Shown here in pieces: positions 18,748 through 28,559 of a DNA stretch of 64,000 bases. Within the stretch, counting starts at the first letter, position 1; the number at the start of each line of letters is the position of its first letter. The notes under the pieces were generated by a model. That model had not been told where the DNA came from and did no database searches. It worked only from the letters and a program-made list of their open reading frames with translations. Both the position numbers and the translations under genes were made by a program. The stretch comes from Paracoccus sanguinis (GTDB taxonomy: Bacteria > Pseudomonadota > Alphaproteobacteria > Rhodobacterales > Rhodobacteraceae): NCBI RefSeq assembly GCF_900106665.1, contig NZ_FNNA01000001.1:1116001-1180000 (forward strand), written 5' to 3'.

Positions 18748-19374
18748 ATGACCGACCTCCCACTGTCGCAACTGGCGCTCCTGCTCTTCATGTCGATGGG
18801 GCCGTTCGGCGTCATCGTCAGCTTCGATGCGCAGACGCGGGACCGGCCGCCCGCCGCGCGCCGCCGCATCGCGGTCCAGGCATTCGCGGTGGCGCTGATC
18901 GCGCTGGCACTGGCGGTGTTCCTCGGCCGGTCGTCGATGGCGCGGGTCGGCACTTCCCAGGGGGCGCTGGTGATCTCGGCGGGGGTGATCCTCGTCGTCA
19001 CCGCGATGCGGAGTGTCCTGTTCTCGGGCAGCGCGCCGGCCCCTGCCCCGGCACCGTCGCCCGAGGCGCTGCCCGGCTGGATGCCGGCGGTGATGCCGAT
19101 CGCCGTGCCGGGGATGGTGCGGCCCGTGGCGGTGGCCATACTCATTCTCTACACGCTCGGCTATCCGGCGACCGAGCAGCGGCTGGCGATCTTCGCCGTC
19201 GCAGCGTCGATCCTGGCCATGAACCTCATCGCGATGCTGGCCGCGCGGTCCTTCATGGCGCGCATCGGCTTGGCGCCGCTGCTGGTGCTCGGGGCCGTGT
19301 TCGGCGTCTTGCAGGTCGCGCTGGGGGTCGAGATGCTGCTGGACGGGCTGCGGATTGCCGGGGTGATCGGGTAA
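18748..19374 (+). CDS. MarC-like (UPF0056-type) integral membrane protein
   Basis: This 208-residue protein has about six hydrophobic helices. The first contains MGPFGVIVSFD, and the VMPIAVPGMVRPVAVAIL segment near residues 115-132 resembles the MarC repeat signature, with the second half starting after a Pro/Ala-rich loop (APAPAPAPS). MarC proteins are inner-membrane proteins of unknown function, not the antibiotic efflux pumps once proposed. It is encoded opposite to the ribosomal genes inside the rplP-rpmC interval. Family assignment is by pattern and moderately sure. Confidence 0.6.
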   Translation: MTDLPLSQLALLLFMSMGPFGVIVSFDAQTRDRPPAARRRIAVQAFAVALIALALAVFLGRSSMARVGTSQGALVISAGVILVVTAMRSVLFSGSAPAPAPAPSPEALPGWMPAVMPIAVPGMVRPVAVAILILYTLGYPATEQRLAIFAVAASILAMNLIAMLAARSFMARIGLAPLLVLGAVFGVLQVALGVEMLLDGLRIAGVIG

Positions 19375-19433
19375 GCCCGCGCATCGGTCGGACACCACAG
19401 GGTCCATCCGCCACTCACTCCCCGCCGCCAACG

Positions 19434-19460
19434 AAAAACCCCGCCGTCTCCGGCGGGGTT
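19434..19460 (-). terminator. Rho-independent terminator after rplP
   Basis: On the minus strand the stem AACCCCGCCG / CGGCGGGGTT with a four-base loop ends in a five-T run, 26 bases after the rplP stop. It closes the S10 unit at rplP. On the plus strand it could also serve the convergent MarC-like gene, though the T-run is poorer in that direction. Confidence 0.9.
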
Positions 19461-19485
19461 CTCGTCGTCTCTGCTTGGACCGGGA

Positions 19486-19899
19486 TTACCAGTCTTCGCG
19501 GTGCACGATGCGGGTCAGGACCGGCAACTTCTGCGCGCCGAGGCGCAGGGCCTCGCGGGCGATGTCGTCCTCGACGCCGTCGATCTCGAACATGATCCGG
19601 CCGGGGTGGACGCGGGCCGCCCAGTAGTCGACCGAGCCCTTGCCCTTACCCATCCGCACTTCGGTCGGCTTGGACGAGACCGGAACGTCCGGGAAGATCC
19701 GGATCCAGACCCGGCCCTGACGCTTCATGTGGCGGGTGATCGCGCGGCGGGCCGCCTCGATCTGGCGCGCGGTGACGCGCTCGGGTTCCGTCGCCTTGAG
19801 TGCATAGGAGCCGAAGTTCAGGTTGAAGCCGCCCTTGGCCTCGCCATGAATCCGCCCCTTGAACTGCTTGCGGAACTTGGTCCGTTTCGGTTGCAGCAT
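19486..19899 (-). CDS. rplP: 50S ribosomal protein L16
   Basis: This complete 137-residue L16 begins [16 protein letters not shown] and contains the [19 protein letters not shown] motif; the arginine targeted by the YcfD hydroxylase in other bacteria lies in this loop. It contacts the A-site tRNA elbow. The start has an AAGGAG site. It is here the last gene of the rpsJ-rplP unit, followed by a terminator rather than by rpmC. Confidence 0.96.
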   Translation of the reverse strand: MLQPKRTKFRKQFKGRIHGEAKGGFNLNFGSYALKATEPERVTARQIEAARRAITRHMKRQGRVWIRIFPDVPVSSKPTEVRMGKGKGSVDYWAARVHPGRIMFEIDGVEDDIAREALRLGAQKLPVLTRIVHREDW

Positions 19900-19911
19900 T
19901 TCCCTGTCTCC

Positions 19912-20637
19912 TTAGCGCGCGTGGCGATCGTCGCGATCGCGGCGCGGGCCGCGCGGCGACGGACCGTCCTGGGCCTCGGCGGCCTTGCGGTCCCGCGCCT
20001 GCGGGTCGTGTTCCATGATCTCGCCCTTGAAGATCCAGACCTTCACGCCGATGATCCCGTAGGGGGTCGAGGCCTCCGACAGCGCATAGTCGATGTCGGC
20101 GCGCAGCGTGTGCAGCGGCACCCGGCCTTCGCGGTACCACTCGGTCCGGGCGATCTCGGCGCCACCCAGACGGCCGGCGACGTTCACGCGGATCCCCAGC
20201 GCACCCATCCGCATCGCGTTCTGCACCGCGCGCTTCATGGCGCGGCGGAACGAGACCCGGCGCTCGAGCTGCTGGGCGATCGACTCGGCCACCAGCTGGG
20301 CGTCAAGCTCGGGCTTGCGGACCTCGACGATGTTGAGGTGCAGTTCCGAGTCGGTGAAGTTCGCCAGCTTCTTCTTGAGCGTCTCGATGTCGGCGCCCTT
20401 GCGGCCGATGATGACGCCCGGGCGGGCGGCATGGATCGTCACGCGGCACTTCTTGTGCGGACGCTCGATGATGACGCGGCTCACGCCGGCTTGCTTGGCT
20501 TCCTCGTGGATGAACTCGCGGATCTTCAGATCCTCGAGCAGCAGGTTACCATAGTCCTTGCTGTCCGCGAACCAGCGGCTGTCCCAGGTGCGGTTGACCT
20601 GCAGACGCATCCCGATGGGGTTGACCTTCTGACCCAT
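19912..20637 (-). CDS. rpsC: 30S ribosomal protein S3
   Basis: This 241-residue S3 has the KH domain ([14 protein letters not shown]) and the C-terminal domain; the tail is Asp/Arg-rich. It forms part of the mRNA entry tunnel helicase. The ATG overlaps the rplV stop as TAATG, so translation is coupled. Confidence 0.96.
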   Translation of the reverse strand: MGQKVNPIGMRLQVNRTWDSRWFADSKDYGNLLLEDLKIREFIHEEAKQAGVSRVIIERPHKKCRVTIHAARPGVIIGRKGADIETLKKKLANFTDSELHLNIVEVRKPELDAQLVAESIAQQLERRVSFRRAMKRAVQNAMRMGALGIRVNVAGRLGGAEIARTEWYREGRVPLHTLRADIDYALSEASTPYGIIGVKVWIFKGEIMEHDPQARDRKAAEAQDGPSPRGPRRDRDDRHAR

Positions 20638-21119
20638 TACGCGAGCTCCTCGGCGGCGGCTTCAGGGGTGGTGGTGGCTTCGGCCTGACGGTTCGAGGCC
20701 GTGCGCTTCTGCGTCTTGGCGGCCTTCTTCGCCGCTTCGGCCGCAGCCACGTCGATCTCGCGCACCGTGATGGTGATTTCCGAGAACGGCTTCATGATCT
20801 TGCCGAACCGGCCACGCGCCCGCGGACGGCCGCGCTTCATCACCATGTTCTTGCCGACCCAGGCCTCGGCCACGATCAGGCTGTCCACGTCGAGATTGTG
20901 GTTGTTCTCGGCGTTGGCGATCGCCGACTGCAGGCACTTCTTGACGTCGCCGGCGATGCGGCGCTTCGAGAAGGTCAGGTCGGCCAGAGCCTTGTCCACC
21001 TTCTTGCCGCGGATCATCGCGGCCACCAGGTTCAGTTTCTGCGGCGAGGTGCGAAGCATCTTGGTCTTCGCCATCGCTTCGTTCTCCGCCACGCGGCGCG
21101 GATTTTGTTCCTTACCCAT
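20637..21119 (-). CDS. rplV: 50S ribosomal protein L22 with C-terminal extension
   Basis: The product is 160 residues, against 110-126 for most L22 proteins. The core runs from [12 protein letters not shown] to ITVREID; the additional roughly 35 C-terminal residues are rich in Ala, Glu, Lys and Thr. The alphaproteobacterial N-terminus [13 protein letters not shown] supports the start at 21119. L22 lines the peptide exit tunnel. The long tail would lie on the ribosome surface near the exit. Confidence 0.95.
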   Translation of the reverse strand: MGKEQNPRRVAENEAMAKTKMLRTSPQKLNLVAAMIRGKKVDKALADLTFSKRRIAGDVKKCLQSAIANAENNHNLDVDSLIVAEAWVGKNMVMKRGRPRARGRFGKIMKPFSEITITVREIDVAAAEAAKKAAKTQKRTASNRQAEATTTPEAAAEELA

Positions 21120-21124
21120 GACGA

Positions 21125-21403
21125 TTACTTCCTTTTCGCTTTCTTGTCGGCGGCGTGACCATAATAGGTCCGCGTCGGCGAGTACTCACCGAACTTCTGG
21201 CCGATCATCTCCTCGGACACGTTGACCGGGATGTGCTTGTGGCCGTTGTAGACGCCGAAGGTCAGGCCGACGAACTGCGGCAGGATGGTCGAGCGGCGCG
21301 ACCAGATCTTGATGACGTCCGAGCGACCCGAGTCGCGCGCCTTTTCCGCCTTCTTCAGGACGTAGGCGTCGACGAAGGGGCCCTTCCAGATAGAACGTGC
21401 CAT
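21125..21403 (-). CDS. rpsS: 30S ribosomal protein S19
   Basis: This 92-residue S19 begins [18 protein letters not shown] and contains the signature [17 protein letters not shown]. It binds the 16S 3' domain in the 30S head together with S13. It lies between rplB and rplV with very short spacers. Confidence 0.96.
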   Translation of the reverse strand: MARSIWKGPFVDAYVLKKAEKARDSGRSDVIKIWSRRSTILPQFVGLTFGVYNGHKHIPVNVSEEMIGQKFGEYSPTRTYYGHAADKKAKRK

Positions 21404-21406
21404 GGA

Positions 21407-22246
21407 TTAACGCCCCTTCTTCTTGGCGTGGCGCGACCGCAGGATGTACTTGTCGGTCGACTTGTTGGAACGGGTGCGCTTGCCCTTGGTCGGCTTGCCC
21501 CACGGCGTCACCGGATGACGGCCGCCCGAGGTCCGGCCCTCACCACCGCCGTGCGGGTGGTCGATCGGGTTCATCGCGACGCCGCGGACGGTCGGGCGAA
21601 CGCCCATGTGCCGCTTGCGCCCGGCCTTGCCGAGGTTCTGGTTCGAGTGGTCGGGGTTCGACACGGCGCCGATGGTCGCCATGCATTCCTGACGCACCAG
21701 ACGCAGCTCGCCCGAGGAAAGGCGGATCTGCGCGTAGCCGCCGTCGCGGCCCACGAACTGCGCGTAGGTGCCGGCCGAACGGGCCAGCTGGCCGCCCTTG
21801 CCGGGCTTCAGCTCGACGTTGTGGACGATCGTGCCGATCGGCATCCCCGAGAACGGCATCGCGTTGCCCGGCTTGATGTCGGCCTTCTGCGAGGCGACCA
21901 CGCGGTCACCGATCGCCAGCCGCTGCGGCGCGAGGATGTAGGCCTGCTCGCCGTCCTCGTACTTCACCAGCGCGATGAAGGCGGTGCGGTTCGGATCGTA
22001 TTCGATCCGCTCGACGGTCGCCGGGACGTCGAACTTGGTGCGGCGGAAATCGACGATGCGGTAGAGCCGCTTGGCCCCGCCGCCCTTGTGCCACATGGTG
22101 ACGCGCCCGGTGTTGTTCCGGCCACCCGTCTTGGTCAGACCCTCGGTCAGGGTCTTGACGGGGCGGCCTTTCCAAAGCTCCGAACGGTCGATCAGTACCA
22201 GCCCGCGCTGGCCAGGCGTCGTCGGTTTATACGACTTGAGTGCCAT
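21407..22246 (-). CDS. rplB: 50S ribosomal protein L2
   Basis: This 279-residue L2 begins [15 protein letters not shown] and ends in a basic SRHAKKKGR tail. The peptidyl-transferase-proximal histidine lies in the conserved [18 protein letters not shown] segment. I chose the ATG at 22246 by family length; an ATG at 22276 would add ten non-conserved residues. Confidence 0.96.
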   Translation of the reverse strand: MALKSYKPTTPGQRGLVLIDRSELWKGRPVKTLTEGLTKTGGRNNTGRVTMWHKGGGAKRLYRIVDFRRTKFDVPATVERIEYDPNRTAFIALVKYEDGEQAYILAPQRLAIGDRVVASQKADIKPGNAMPFSGMPIGTIVHNVELKPGKGGQLARSAGTYAQFVGRDGGYAQIRLSSGELRLVRQECMATIGAVSNPDHSNQNLGKAGRKRHMGVRPTVRGVAMNPIDHPHGGGEGRTSGGRHPVTPWGKPTKGKRTRSNKSTDKYILRSRHAKKKGR

Positions 22247-22337
22247 GGTTTCTGTCTTCCGTTTGCCTTGGACCAAAGGTCCGTTTCAGTCGAATTGCCG
22301 AAGGGCGGGCCCGTCGCCGGGACCGCCCCCCTTGGGA

Positions 22338-22652
22338 TCAGAGGCCGGTGTTGACGTCGATGCTGTTGCCAGCCTCGAGCATCACATAGGCCTTCTTCAC
22401 GTCCGAGCGGACGCCGGGGCGGCCGCGGAAGCGCTTGACCTTGCCCTTGGTGATCGTCGTGTTGACAGCCTTCACCTTGACGCCGAACAGCGCCTCGACG
22501 GCCGACTTGATCTCGGGCTTGCTGGCCGACTTCGCCACCTCGAAGGTCACGGCGTTGGACAGTTCGCCCGCCATCGTGGCCTTTTCGGTGATGATCGGCT
22601 TGCGGATCACGTCATAGTGCTCCGGCTTGGCGCTGGTTTCACTCTTGCTCAT
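22338..22652 (-). CDS. rplW: 50S ribosomal protein L23
   Basis: This 104-residue L23 has the [10 protein letters not shown] motif and the [13 protein letters not shown] loop. It is the main docking site for trigger factor and SRP at the tunnel exit. Its start overlaps the rplD stop as ATGA. Confidence 0.96.
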   Translation of the reverse strand: MSKSETSAKPEHYDVIRKPIITEKATMAGELSNAVTFEVAKSASKPEIKSAVEALFGVKVKAVNTTITKGKVKRFRGRPGVRSDVKKAYVMLEAGNSIDVNTGL

Positions 22653-23269
22653 TTCAGGCGAGCCTCCAGAGCTTCGACACCCGCGCGCGTGATCACCAGC
22701 GTGTCGCGCTTGAGGATGTCATAGACGTTGGCGCCCATCGAGGGCAGCACATCGATGCCGTCCAGGTTGCGGGCGGCGCGGGCGAAGTTCTCGTTCACCT
22801 CGGCCCCGTCGATCACCAGGACGCGCTTCCAGCCGTTCTCGGCCAGCGCCTTGGCGACGGCAGAGGTCTTGGCTTCGGCGAGATCCAGGTTCTCGAGGAT
22901 CACCAGCTTCCCGCGCGAGGCTTTCGCCGACAGCGCGTGCTTGAGCCCGAGGGCACGGACCTTCTTGGGCAGGTCGAACGCATGGCTGCGCGGAACCGGG
23001 CCCTTGTAGACGCCACCCTTGCGGAAGATCGGCGCCTTGCGCGAGCCGTGGCGAGCGCCGCCCGTGCCCTTCTGGCGATAGATCTTCTTGGTCGAGTAGC
23101 TGACGTCGGACTTGCCCAGCGTCGCGTGGGTGCCCTGCTGCGCCTTGGCGCGCTGCCAGCGGACCACGCGGTGCAGGATGTCCGCCCGCGGCTCGAGGCC
23201 GAAGATGTCGTCGGCCAGCTCGATGTCCCCGGCCTTGCCGGAGGCGAGCGAGATCACGTCGAGTTTCAT
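22649..23269 (-). CDS. rplD: 50S ribosomal protein L4
   Basis: This 206-residue L4 contains the exit-tunnel loop region ([20 protein letters not shown]). In enterobacteria free L4 represses the S10 operon by acting on its leader; the leader here has a terminator-like hairpin that could serve the same end. The start overlaps the rplC stop as ATGA. Confidence 0.96.
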   Translation of the reverse strand: MKLDVISLASGKAGDIELADDIFGLEPRADILHRVVRWQRAKAQQGTHATLGKSDVSYSTKKIYRQKGTGGARHGSRKAPIFRKGGVYKGPVPRSHAFDLPKKVRALGLKHALSAKASRGKLVILENLDLAEAKTSAVAKALAENGWKRVLVIDGAEVNENFARAARNLDGIDVLPSMGANVYDILKRDTLVITRAGVEALEARLK

Positions 23270-24153
23270 TTGCTCTCGTCTCCTTCGGGGGCTTCGGGGG
23301 CGGCGTCGGCGTTCGGATCGGCCGCGGCCTTGTCGGCCTCGATCGACGCGGCGGCCTCGGCCAGCGCAGCTTCCTGCGCGGCGGCTTCGGCTTCGGCCGC
23401 GGCGAGACGCGCGGCTTCTTCCTCGGCGGCGGCCGCGGCGGCGGCTTCCTCGGCCAGGCGCTTGGCTTCACGCTCGGCCGAGCGCAGCGCGGCCGGATAG
23501 ATGGTCGCGTCGGACATCGGCTTCTTCACCGCGTCCTTGATCGTGACCCAGCCGCCCTTCGAGCCCGGCACCGAACCCTTGACCATGATCAGGCCACGGT
23601 CGGCGTCGGTCTTGACGACCTGCAGGTTCTGGGTGGTGACGCGCACCGCACCCATGTGGCCGGCCATCTTCTTGCCCTTGAACACCTTGCCGGGGTCTTG
23701 GCACTGGCCGGTCGAGCCGTGCGAGCGGTGGCTGATCGACACGCCGTGCGAGGCGCGCAGACCGCCGAAGTTGTGCCGCTTCATCGCACCCGCGAAGCCC
23801 TTACCGATCGAGGTGCCCGCGATGTCCACGAACTGACCGGCAAAGTAATGGGCGGCGATGATCTCCTCGCCGACCGGGATGAGGTTTTCCTCGGCGACGC
23901 GGAACTCGACGATCTTCTTCTTCGGGGCCACGTTCGCCTTGGCGAAGTGGCCGCGCATCGGCGCCGACACGCGCTTGGCCTTGGCCTCGCCCGCGCCCAG
24001 CTGGACGGCGACGTAGCCGTCGGTCTCATTGGTGCGCTGCGCGACGACCTGGAGGTTGTCGAGTTGCAGCACGGTCACCGGCACCTGCCGCCCGTCCTCG
24101 AGGAACAGACGGGTCATGCCCAGTTTCTTGGCGATAACACCAGTACGCAGCAT
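23266..24153 (-). CDS. rplC: 50S ribosomal protein L3 with long Ala/Glu-rich tail
   Basis: At 295 residues this L3 is far longer than the usual 205-240. The normal L3 fold, including the [18 protein letters not shown] loop, ends near residue 225; the remaining 70 residues are an Ala/Glu/Lys-rich, helical, acidic tail. L3 is an early assembly protein reaching the peptidyl transferase centre. The tail reads cleanly in frame through to the overlap with rplD, so it is not a frameshift artefact. Confidence 0.95.
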   Translation of the reverse strand: MLRTGVIAKKLGMTRLFLEDGRQVPVTVLQLDNLQVVAQRTNETDGYVAVQLGAGEAKAKRVSAPMRGHFAKANVAPKKKIVEFRVAEENLIPVGEEIIAAHYFAGQFVDIAGTSIGKGFAGAMKRHNFGGLRASHGVSISHRSHGSTGQCQDPGKVFKGKKMAGHMGAVRVTTQNLQVVKTDADRGLIMVKGSVPGSKGGWVTIKDAVKKPMSDATIYPAALRSAEREAKRLAEEAAAAAAAEEEAARLAAAEAEAAAQEAALAEAAASIEADKAAADPNADAAPEAPEGDESK

Positions 24154-24163
24154 GGTCGCCCCC

Positions 24164-24475
24164 TCAGACCTTGATCTCGACGTCCACGCCGGCGGCGAGG
24201 TCGAGCTTCATCAGGGCGTCCACGGTCTGCGGGGTCGGATCGACGATGTCCAGCAGGCGCTTGTGGGTGCGGATCTCCCACTGGTCGCGGGATTTCTTGT
24301 CGATGTGCGGGCCGCGCAGAACGGTGAATTTCTCGATCTTGTTCGGCAGCGGGATCGGGCCGCGCACCTGCGCGCCGGTCCGCTTGGCGGTATTGACGAT
24401 CTCGAGCGTGCTGGCGTCCAGCACACGATAGTCAAACGCCTTGAGCCGGATACGGATGGTCTGGCTTTGCATCAA
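24164..24475 (-). CDS. rpsJ: 30S ribosomal protein S10
   Basis: This 103-residue S10 is a typical NusE protein, with [13 protein letters not shown] near the N-terminus and the [20 protein letters not shown] segment. It works both in the 30S head and in transcription antitermination with NusB. It is the first gene of the S10 unit, preceded by its own candidate promoters rather than by tuf. Confidence 0.96.
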   Translation of the reverse strand: MMQSQTIRIRLKAFDYRVLDASTLEIVNTAKRTGAQVRGPIPLPNKIEKFTVLRGPHIDKKSRDQWEIRTHKRLLDIVDPTPQTVDALMKLDLAAGVDVEIKV

Positions 24476-24552
24476 AGCATCCCTCGTGACGGGGATTTCA
24501 GTCGAGAGGCTGACCGCGCACCACGCGGGGCCAGCGTCGGACCGTGGCAGTA

Positions 24553-24593
24553 TAAAAACCGCAAGGCCGCCCCCTTGGCGGGCGGCCTGCGCG
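24553..24593 (-). terminator. Terminator-like hairpin in the rpsJ leader (possible attenuator)
   Basis: On the minus strand CGCAGGCCGCCC pairs with GGGCGGCCTTGCG (one bulged T) and is followed by GGTTTTTA, a good rho-independent terminator shape. It lies between the candidate promoter at 24631-24659 and rpsJ, so it could attenuate S10 transcription, or block readthrough if a second promoter (TATACT at 24550-24555) drives rpsJ. Confidence 0.65.
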
Positions 24594-24630
24594 GGTGCCT
24601 CCGATTCGATGTGACCGGAGGCGATGGGGG

Positions 24631-24659
24631 CTTATGGCGGCTGGGGGGCTGGGTGTCAA
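24631..24659 (-). promoter_or_regulatory. Candidate sigma-70 promoter of the S10 unit
   Basis: On the minus strand a perfect -35 box TTGACA (24654-24659), a 17-base spacer and the -10 box CATAAG (24631-24636) lie about 150 bases upstream of rpsJ. This is the best promoter match I found in the window. Confidence 0.65.
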
Positions 24660-24681
24660 GGCACAGGACTCCGTCCCCGGC

Positions 24682-24709
24682 TTGACTGGCGGAGCGGCCT
24701 TGCGAGAAT
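24682..24709 (+). promoter_or_regulatory. Candidate promoter of the GIY-YIG gene
   Basis: TTGACT (24682-24687), a 16-base spacer and GAGAAT (24704-24709) lie about 30 bases upstream of the GTG start. The -35 box is 22 bases from the oppositely directed -35 box of the S10 promoter, so the two promoters are back to back. Confidence 0.5.
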
Positions 24710-24739
24710 TGGTTAGTCCCATCTGTCCAGGAGACGCAA

Positions 24740-25081
24740 GTGAACCTGCCCGACGCTCTTTGCAGGGACGGGACCAATCCGTCCCAGCCCGGAATCTACG
24801 TGTGGTATGTGGACGGAACGCCGTTTTACGTGGGTCAGTGCAATTCGATCGGCAAGCGGCGGCGGCAGTACGTGAGAAACATCACCAATCTTCACGCCGG
24901 CGCGCCTTATCGGAAGAGCAAACCGGGGGGCTACCGCCACATTCACAAGGCGTTGGCAGCGGCACTCACGTGCGGCGCAACGATTGAACTGCATTTCGTT
25001 CATAACGAGCCTGTCAAGGCTGAACGCAATAAAGCCGAACGCTGGTGGCAGCACGAGCTGAGTCTGCGAGGGAAGCCATGA
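24740..25081 (+). CDS. GIY-YIG nuclease-superfamily protein
   Basis: This 113-residue protein starts at a GTG with a CAGGAG site six bases upstream. It shows the GIY-YIG core: GIYVWYVDGTPFYVGQ at about 18-33, the catalytic-type arginine in GKRRRQY and a C-terminal glutamate in NKAERWWQHEL. The domain is a one-metal DNA endonuclease fold; stand-alone small versions have mostly unknown roles. It lies opposite to and between tuf and rpsJ, with less GC-rich coding than the ribosomal genes, suggesting acquisition. The next gene overlaps it by ATGA. Confidence 0.8.
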   Translation: MNLPDALCRDGTNPSQPGIYVWYVDGTPFYVGQCNSIGKRRRQYVRNITNLHAGAPYRKSKPGGYRHIHKALAAALTCGATIELHFVHNEPVKAERNKAERWWQHELSLRGKP

Positions 25082-25350
25082 AACCTGACTTGGACGCAAT
25101 GTCCGCGCAGATGCAGCAACTGCACGAGCAGATGACCCGTCTTGCGCGGGAATGCGACACATCTGGCACCCCGGTGACGCACGCGCAACTGGCCGAGCTG
25201 AATGCGGCGATCGGTCATACGATGCTGCTGTGCATGATGGTTGCGGCCCGGCCGCACACGGGGTTTTTCGGCCGGATTGCGCTCGGCAAGCGGGCCGAGG
25301 GTACGGTCAGGACGATCATGGCCCGTCTTCTCGCCGCGGCAGGGCCGTAG
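25078..25350 (+). CDS. Small helical protein partnered with the GIY-YIG gene
   Basis: I do not recognise this 90-residue protein. The first 35 residues (MSAQMQQLHEQMTRLARE) look like a coiled coil; a Met/Leu-rich segment (HTMLLCMMVAA) and a basic Gly/Arg C-terminus follow. The start overlaps the GIY-YIG stop as ATGA, so the two are almost certainly co-translated. A partner or regulator role is inference only. Confidence 0.6.
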   Translation: MKPDLDAMSAQMQQLHEQMTRLARECDTSGTPVTHAQLAELNAAIGHTMLLCMMVAARPHTGFFGRIALGKRAEGTVRTIMARLLAAAGP

Positions 25351-25398
25351 TCGGCCGGCCGGCCGGCGGTGGCAAAGACCGCCGCAAGACGAAACGAC

Positions 25399-25428
25399 AG
25401 GGGCCGCCCCATCCGGGACGGCCCCTTT
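25399..25428. terminator. Bidirectional hairpin between the small helical gene and tuf
   Basis: The arms AGGGGCCG and CGGCCCCT enclose a 12-base loop, with a short T-run on the plus side. It sits between converging genes and probably ends both transcripts; the T-tracts are short, so efficiency is uncertain. Confidence 0.55.
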
Positions 25429-25474
25429 GACTTCACCTGCGGGGTGCGCGGCTGGCGCGCCCCCCGGCGTCAGC

Positions 25475-26650
<1,176 letters not shown>

Positions 26651-26953
26651 CATGGCCTCCTGGGTCGTCGGGCGGCCGGCTGGGACGCGCCTCGCGGAAT
26701 GATCGCCGCGATCTATAAGCGCGGGCGGGGAAAATCAAGGCGCGGCGATGCCGATCCGCCCCGCGGAACGCGCGCGTTGCGGCGGGTGAAGGCGCTTGCG
26801 GCCACACCCGCCAAGGTAGCGCAACCGACTGGCACGGCTGCGCTTTCCCGCCGAGCGACCCGCGCCCGCCGGAACTGCCTGCGGCAGGGGTGCGTTCTTG
26901 CCTTCGAAACAGGCAGGCACGGTGCCCGCCCCAAGGTTTCTTCGGAGGAATCG
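26651..26953. other. Divergent region between tuf and the TerB-like gene
   Basis: No gene is seen. The minus strand carries a probable tuf promoter (annotated separately). The plus side should hold the promoter of the glycine-rich TerB-like gene; no clear hexamer pair is visible there. Confidence 0.5.
26712..26738 (-). promoter_or_regulatory. Candidate tuf promoter
   Basis: On the minus strand TTGATT (26733-26738), a 15-base spacer and TATAGA (26712-26717) lie about 65-90 bases upstream of tuf in a locally A/T-rich patch. The spacer is short, so the exact hexamers may be offset by a base or two. Confidence 0.45.
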
Positions 26954-27958
26954 ATGTCTCTCATGAAATCCCTCGCCCGCGTGGCCGCCGGCGTGATGCT
27001 GGCCAAGGGTGTCGGCAGCATGGTCCGGCAGAGCCAGGCCCGCGCCGGCCAGTCCGCCCCGCAGACCCGTGGCCGCCAGACGGGCGGCGGCATCCTGGGC
27101 GACCTGCTCAACACCGGGCTCGGCGGCGCGCTGGGTGGCGGGATAGGCGGCGGCATGGGCGGCGGCATGGGCGGCAGCGCCCAGCGCGGCACGACCGCCT
27201 CGGGCGGCGGGCTCGGCGACATCCTCGGGCAGGTGCTGGGCGGCGGTCAGCCGGGCACGACGAGCGGGCGCGGCCGGCCCTATGGCGGGCCGAACTCGCC
27301 GGGGGCGCAGGGCGGTCTCGGCGGTCTCCTCGACCAGCTGACCCGCCAGACCGGCGCCTCGACCCGCGGCACGGCGACCCGCACCGGGACCAGCGGCGGC
27401 GGCGGGCTGGGCGACATCCTCGGCGGCCTCGTCGGCGGGGCTGGCGCGGGAGCCGCGGCGGGCTCGCTCGGCGGGCTGCTGGGTGGGCTCCTCAACGGTC
27501 CGGCCCAGCGCGGCGCGCAGCAGCAGAACGACGCGAGCTTCGGTGAGCTGTTCAACGACGCCCTCGCCCGTCAGGACGAGCCCGAGGTCACCCCGACGGC
27601 CGAGCAGAACGCCATCGCCGGGCTGATGCTGCGGGCGATGATCCAGGCTGCCAAGGCCGACGGCAAGATCGACGAGGCCGAGCGTGAGCGGCTGCTGGGG
27701 CAGATGGGCGACCTCGACGACGAGGACCGGGCCTTCATCCGCGAGCAGATGGCGGCGCCGGTCGACGCGCAGGCGCTGGCGCGCGAGGTGCCCAAGGGCC
27801 TTGAGCCGCAGGTCTACATGATGTCGCTGATGGCGATCGACTTCGACAATCGGACCGAGGCCGAGTACCTGAACAGCCTTGCCCAGGCGATGGGGATCGA
27901 CCGGCAGGTGATCAACCAGATCCACCAGCACGTGGGCGTCCAGGACCTGTATTCCTGA
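26954..27958 (+). CDS. Glycine-rich TerB-like (DUF533-type) protein
   Basis: This 334-residue protein starts at an ATG with a CGGAGGAA site. Residues 1-30 form a basic helical region, about 40-190 are Gly-rich with repeated GGGLGDILG-type units, and about 195-334 form an all-helical TerB/DUF533-like domain (IAGLMLRAMIQAAKADGKID followed by acidic EAERERL). DUF533 proteins are widespread, often near the inner membrane, with unknown function; a tellurite-resistance role is only by name. It is a single gene divergent from tuf. Confidence 0.8.
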   Translation: MSLMKSLARVAAGVMLAKGVGSMVRQSQARAGQSAPQTRGRQTGGGILGDLLNTGLGGALGGGIGGGMGGGMGGSAQRGTTASGGGLGDILGQVLGGGQPGTTSGRGRPYGGPNSPGAQGGLGGLLDQLTRQTGASTRGTATRTGTSGGGGLGDILGGLVGGAGAGAAAGSLGGLLGGLLNGPAQRGAQQQNDASFGELFNDALARQDEPEVTPTAEQNAIAGLMLRAMIQAAKADGKIDEAERERLLGQMGDLDDEDRAFIREQMAAPVDAQALAREVPKGLEPQVYMMSLMAIDFDNRTEAEYLNSLAQAMGIDRQVINQIHQHVGVQDLYS

Positions 27959-28087
27959 GCCGGGCGGCCGGCAGGCAGAGCTGCCTGACGGGGCCGTGAA
28001 CGCGGGGCGGGATTGCGGGGTTGATCGCCCCGCGCCCGCCCCGCTACGCTTCAGCAACCACCGACCACCCAACAGCAAGGACTAGCC

Positions 28088-28549
28088 ATGCGCCTGATGT
28101 TCGTCGCCGCGGCGTTCACCGCCGCCCTGCCCGTCGCCGCCGCCTTCGCCGACGACACCCCCGAAGAGGTCGCGCTCGAGGCGCGCAAGGGCTTCTACCA
28201 GATGCTCGGCTACAACATGAACCGCCTGGCGGGCATGGCCAAGGGCGACATCCCTTATGACGAGGCCGCCGCCGTCGCCGCCGCGACCAACATCAACGCG
28301 CTGAGCCGCTACGACGTCACCGAGCACTTCATCCCCGGCACCTCGACCGCTGAACTGGGCACCGAGACCGAGGCGAAGCCCGAGGCGATCACCGACAAGG
28401 CCGGGCTGTCGGCCAAGTACGCCGACCTGCAGAAGGCCGCGGACGGCATCCCCGAGGCGGTGAAGGGCGGCCAGGCCAACGTGGGCCCGGTGGTCCAGGC
28501 GCTCGGCGCGGCCTGCAAGGGCTGCCACGACAGCTACCGCGCCAAGTAA
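28088..28549 (+). CDS. Cytochrome c' (c-556 type)
   Basis: This 153-residue periplasmic protein has a Sec signal peptide ([21 protein letters not shown]) and a single heme motif CKGCH at 143-147 near the C-terminus, the hallmark of four-helix cytochromes c'. These bind NO or act as soluble electron carriers. It lies 10 bases upstream of a cytochrome b561-type gene, so the pair probably form one membrane-linked redox module. Confidence 0.93.
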   Translation: MRLMFVAAAFTAALPVAAAFADDTPEEVALEARKGFYQMLGYNMNRLAGMAKGDIPYDEAAAVAAATNINALSRYDVTEHFIPGTSTAELGTETEAKPEAITDKAGLSAKYADLQKAADGIPEAVKGGQANVGPVVQALGAACKGCHDSYRAK

Positions 28550-28559
28550 GGCCCGCGTG

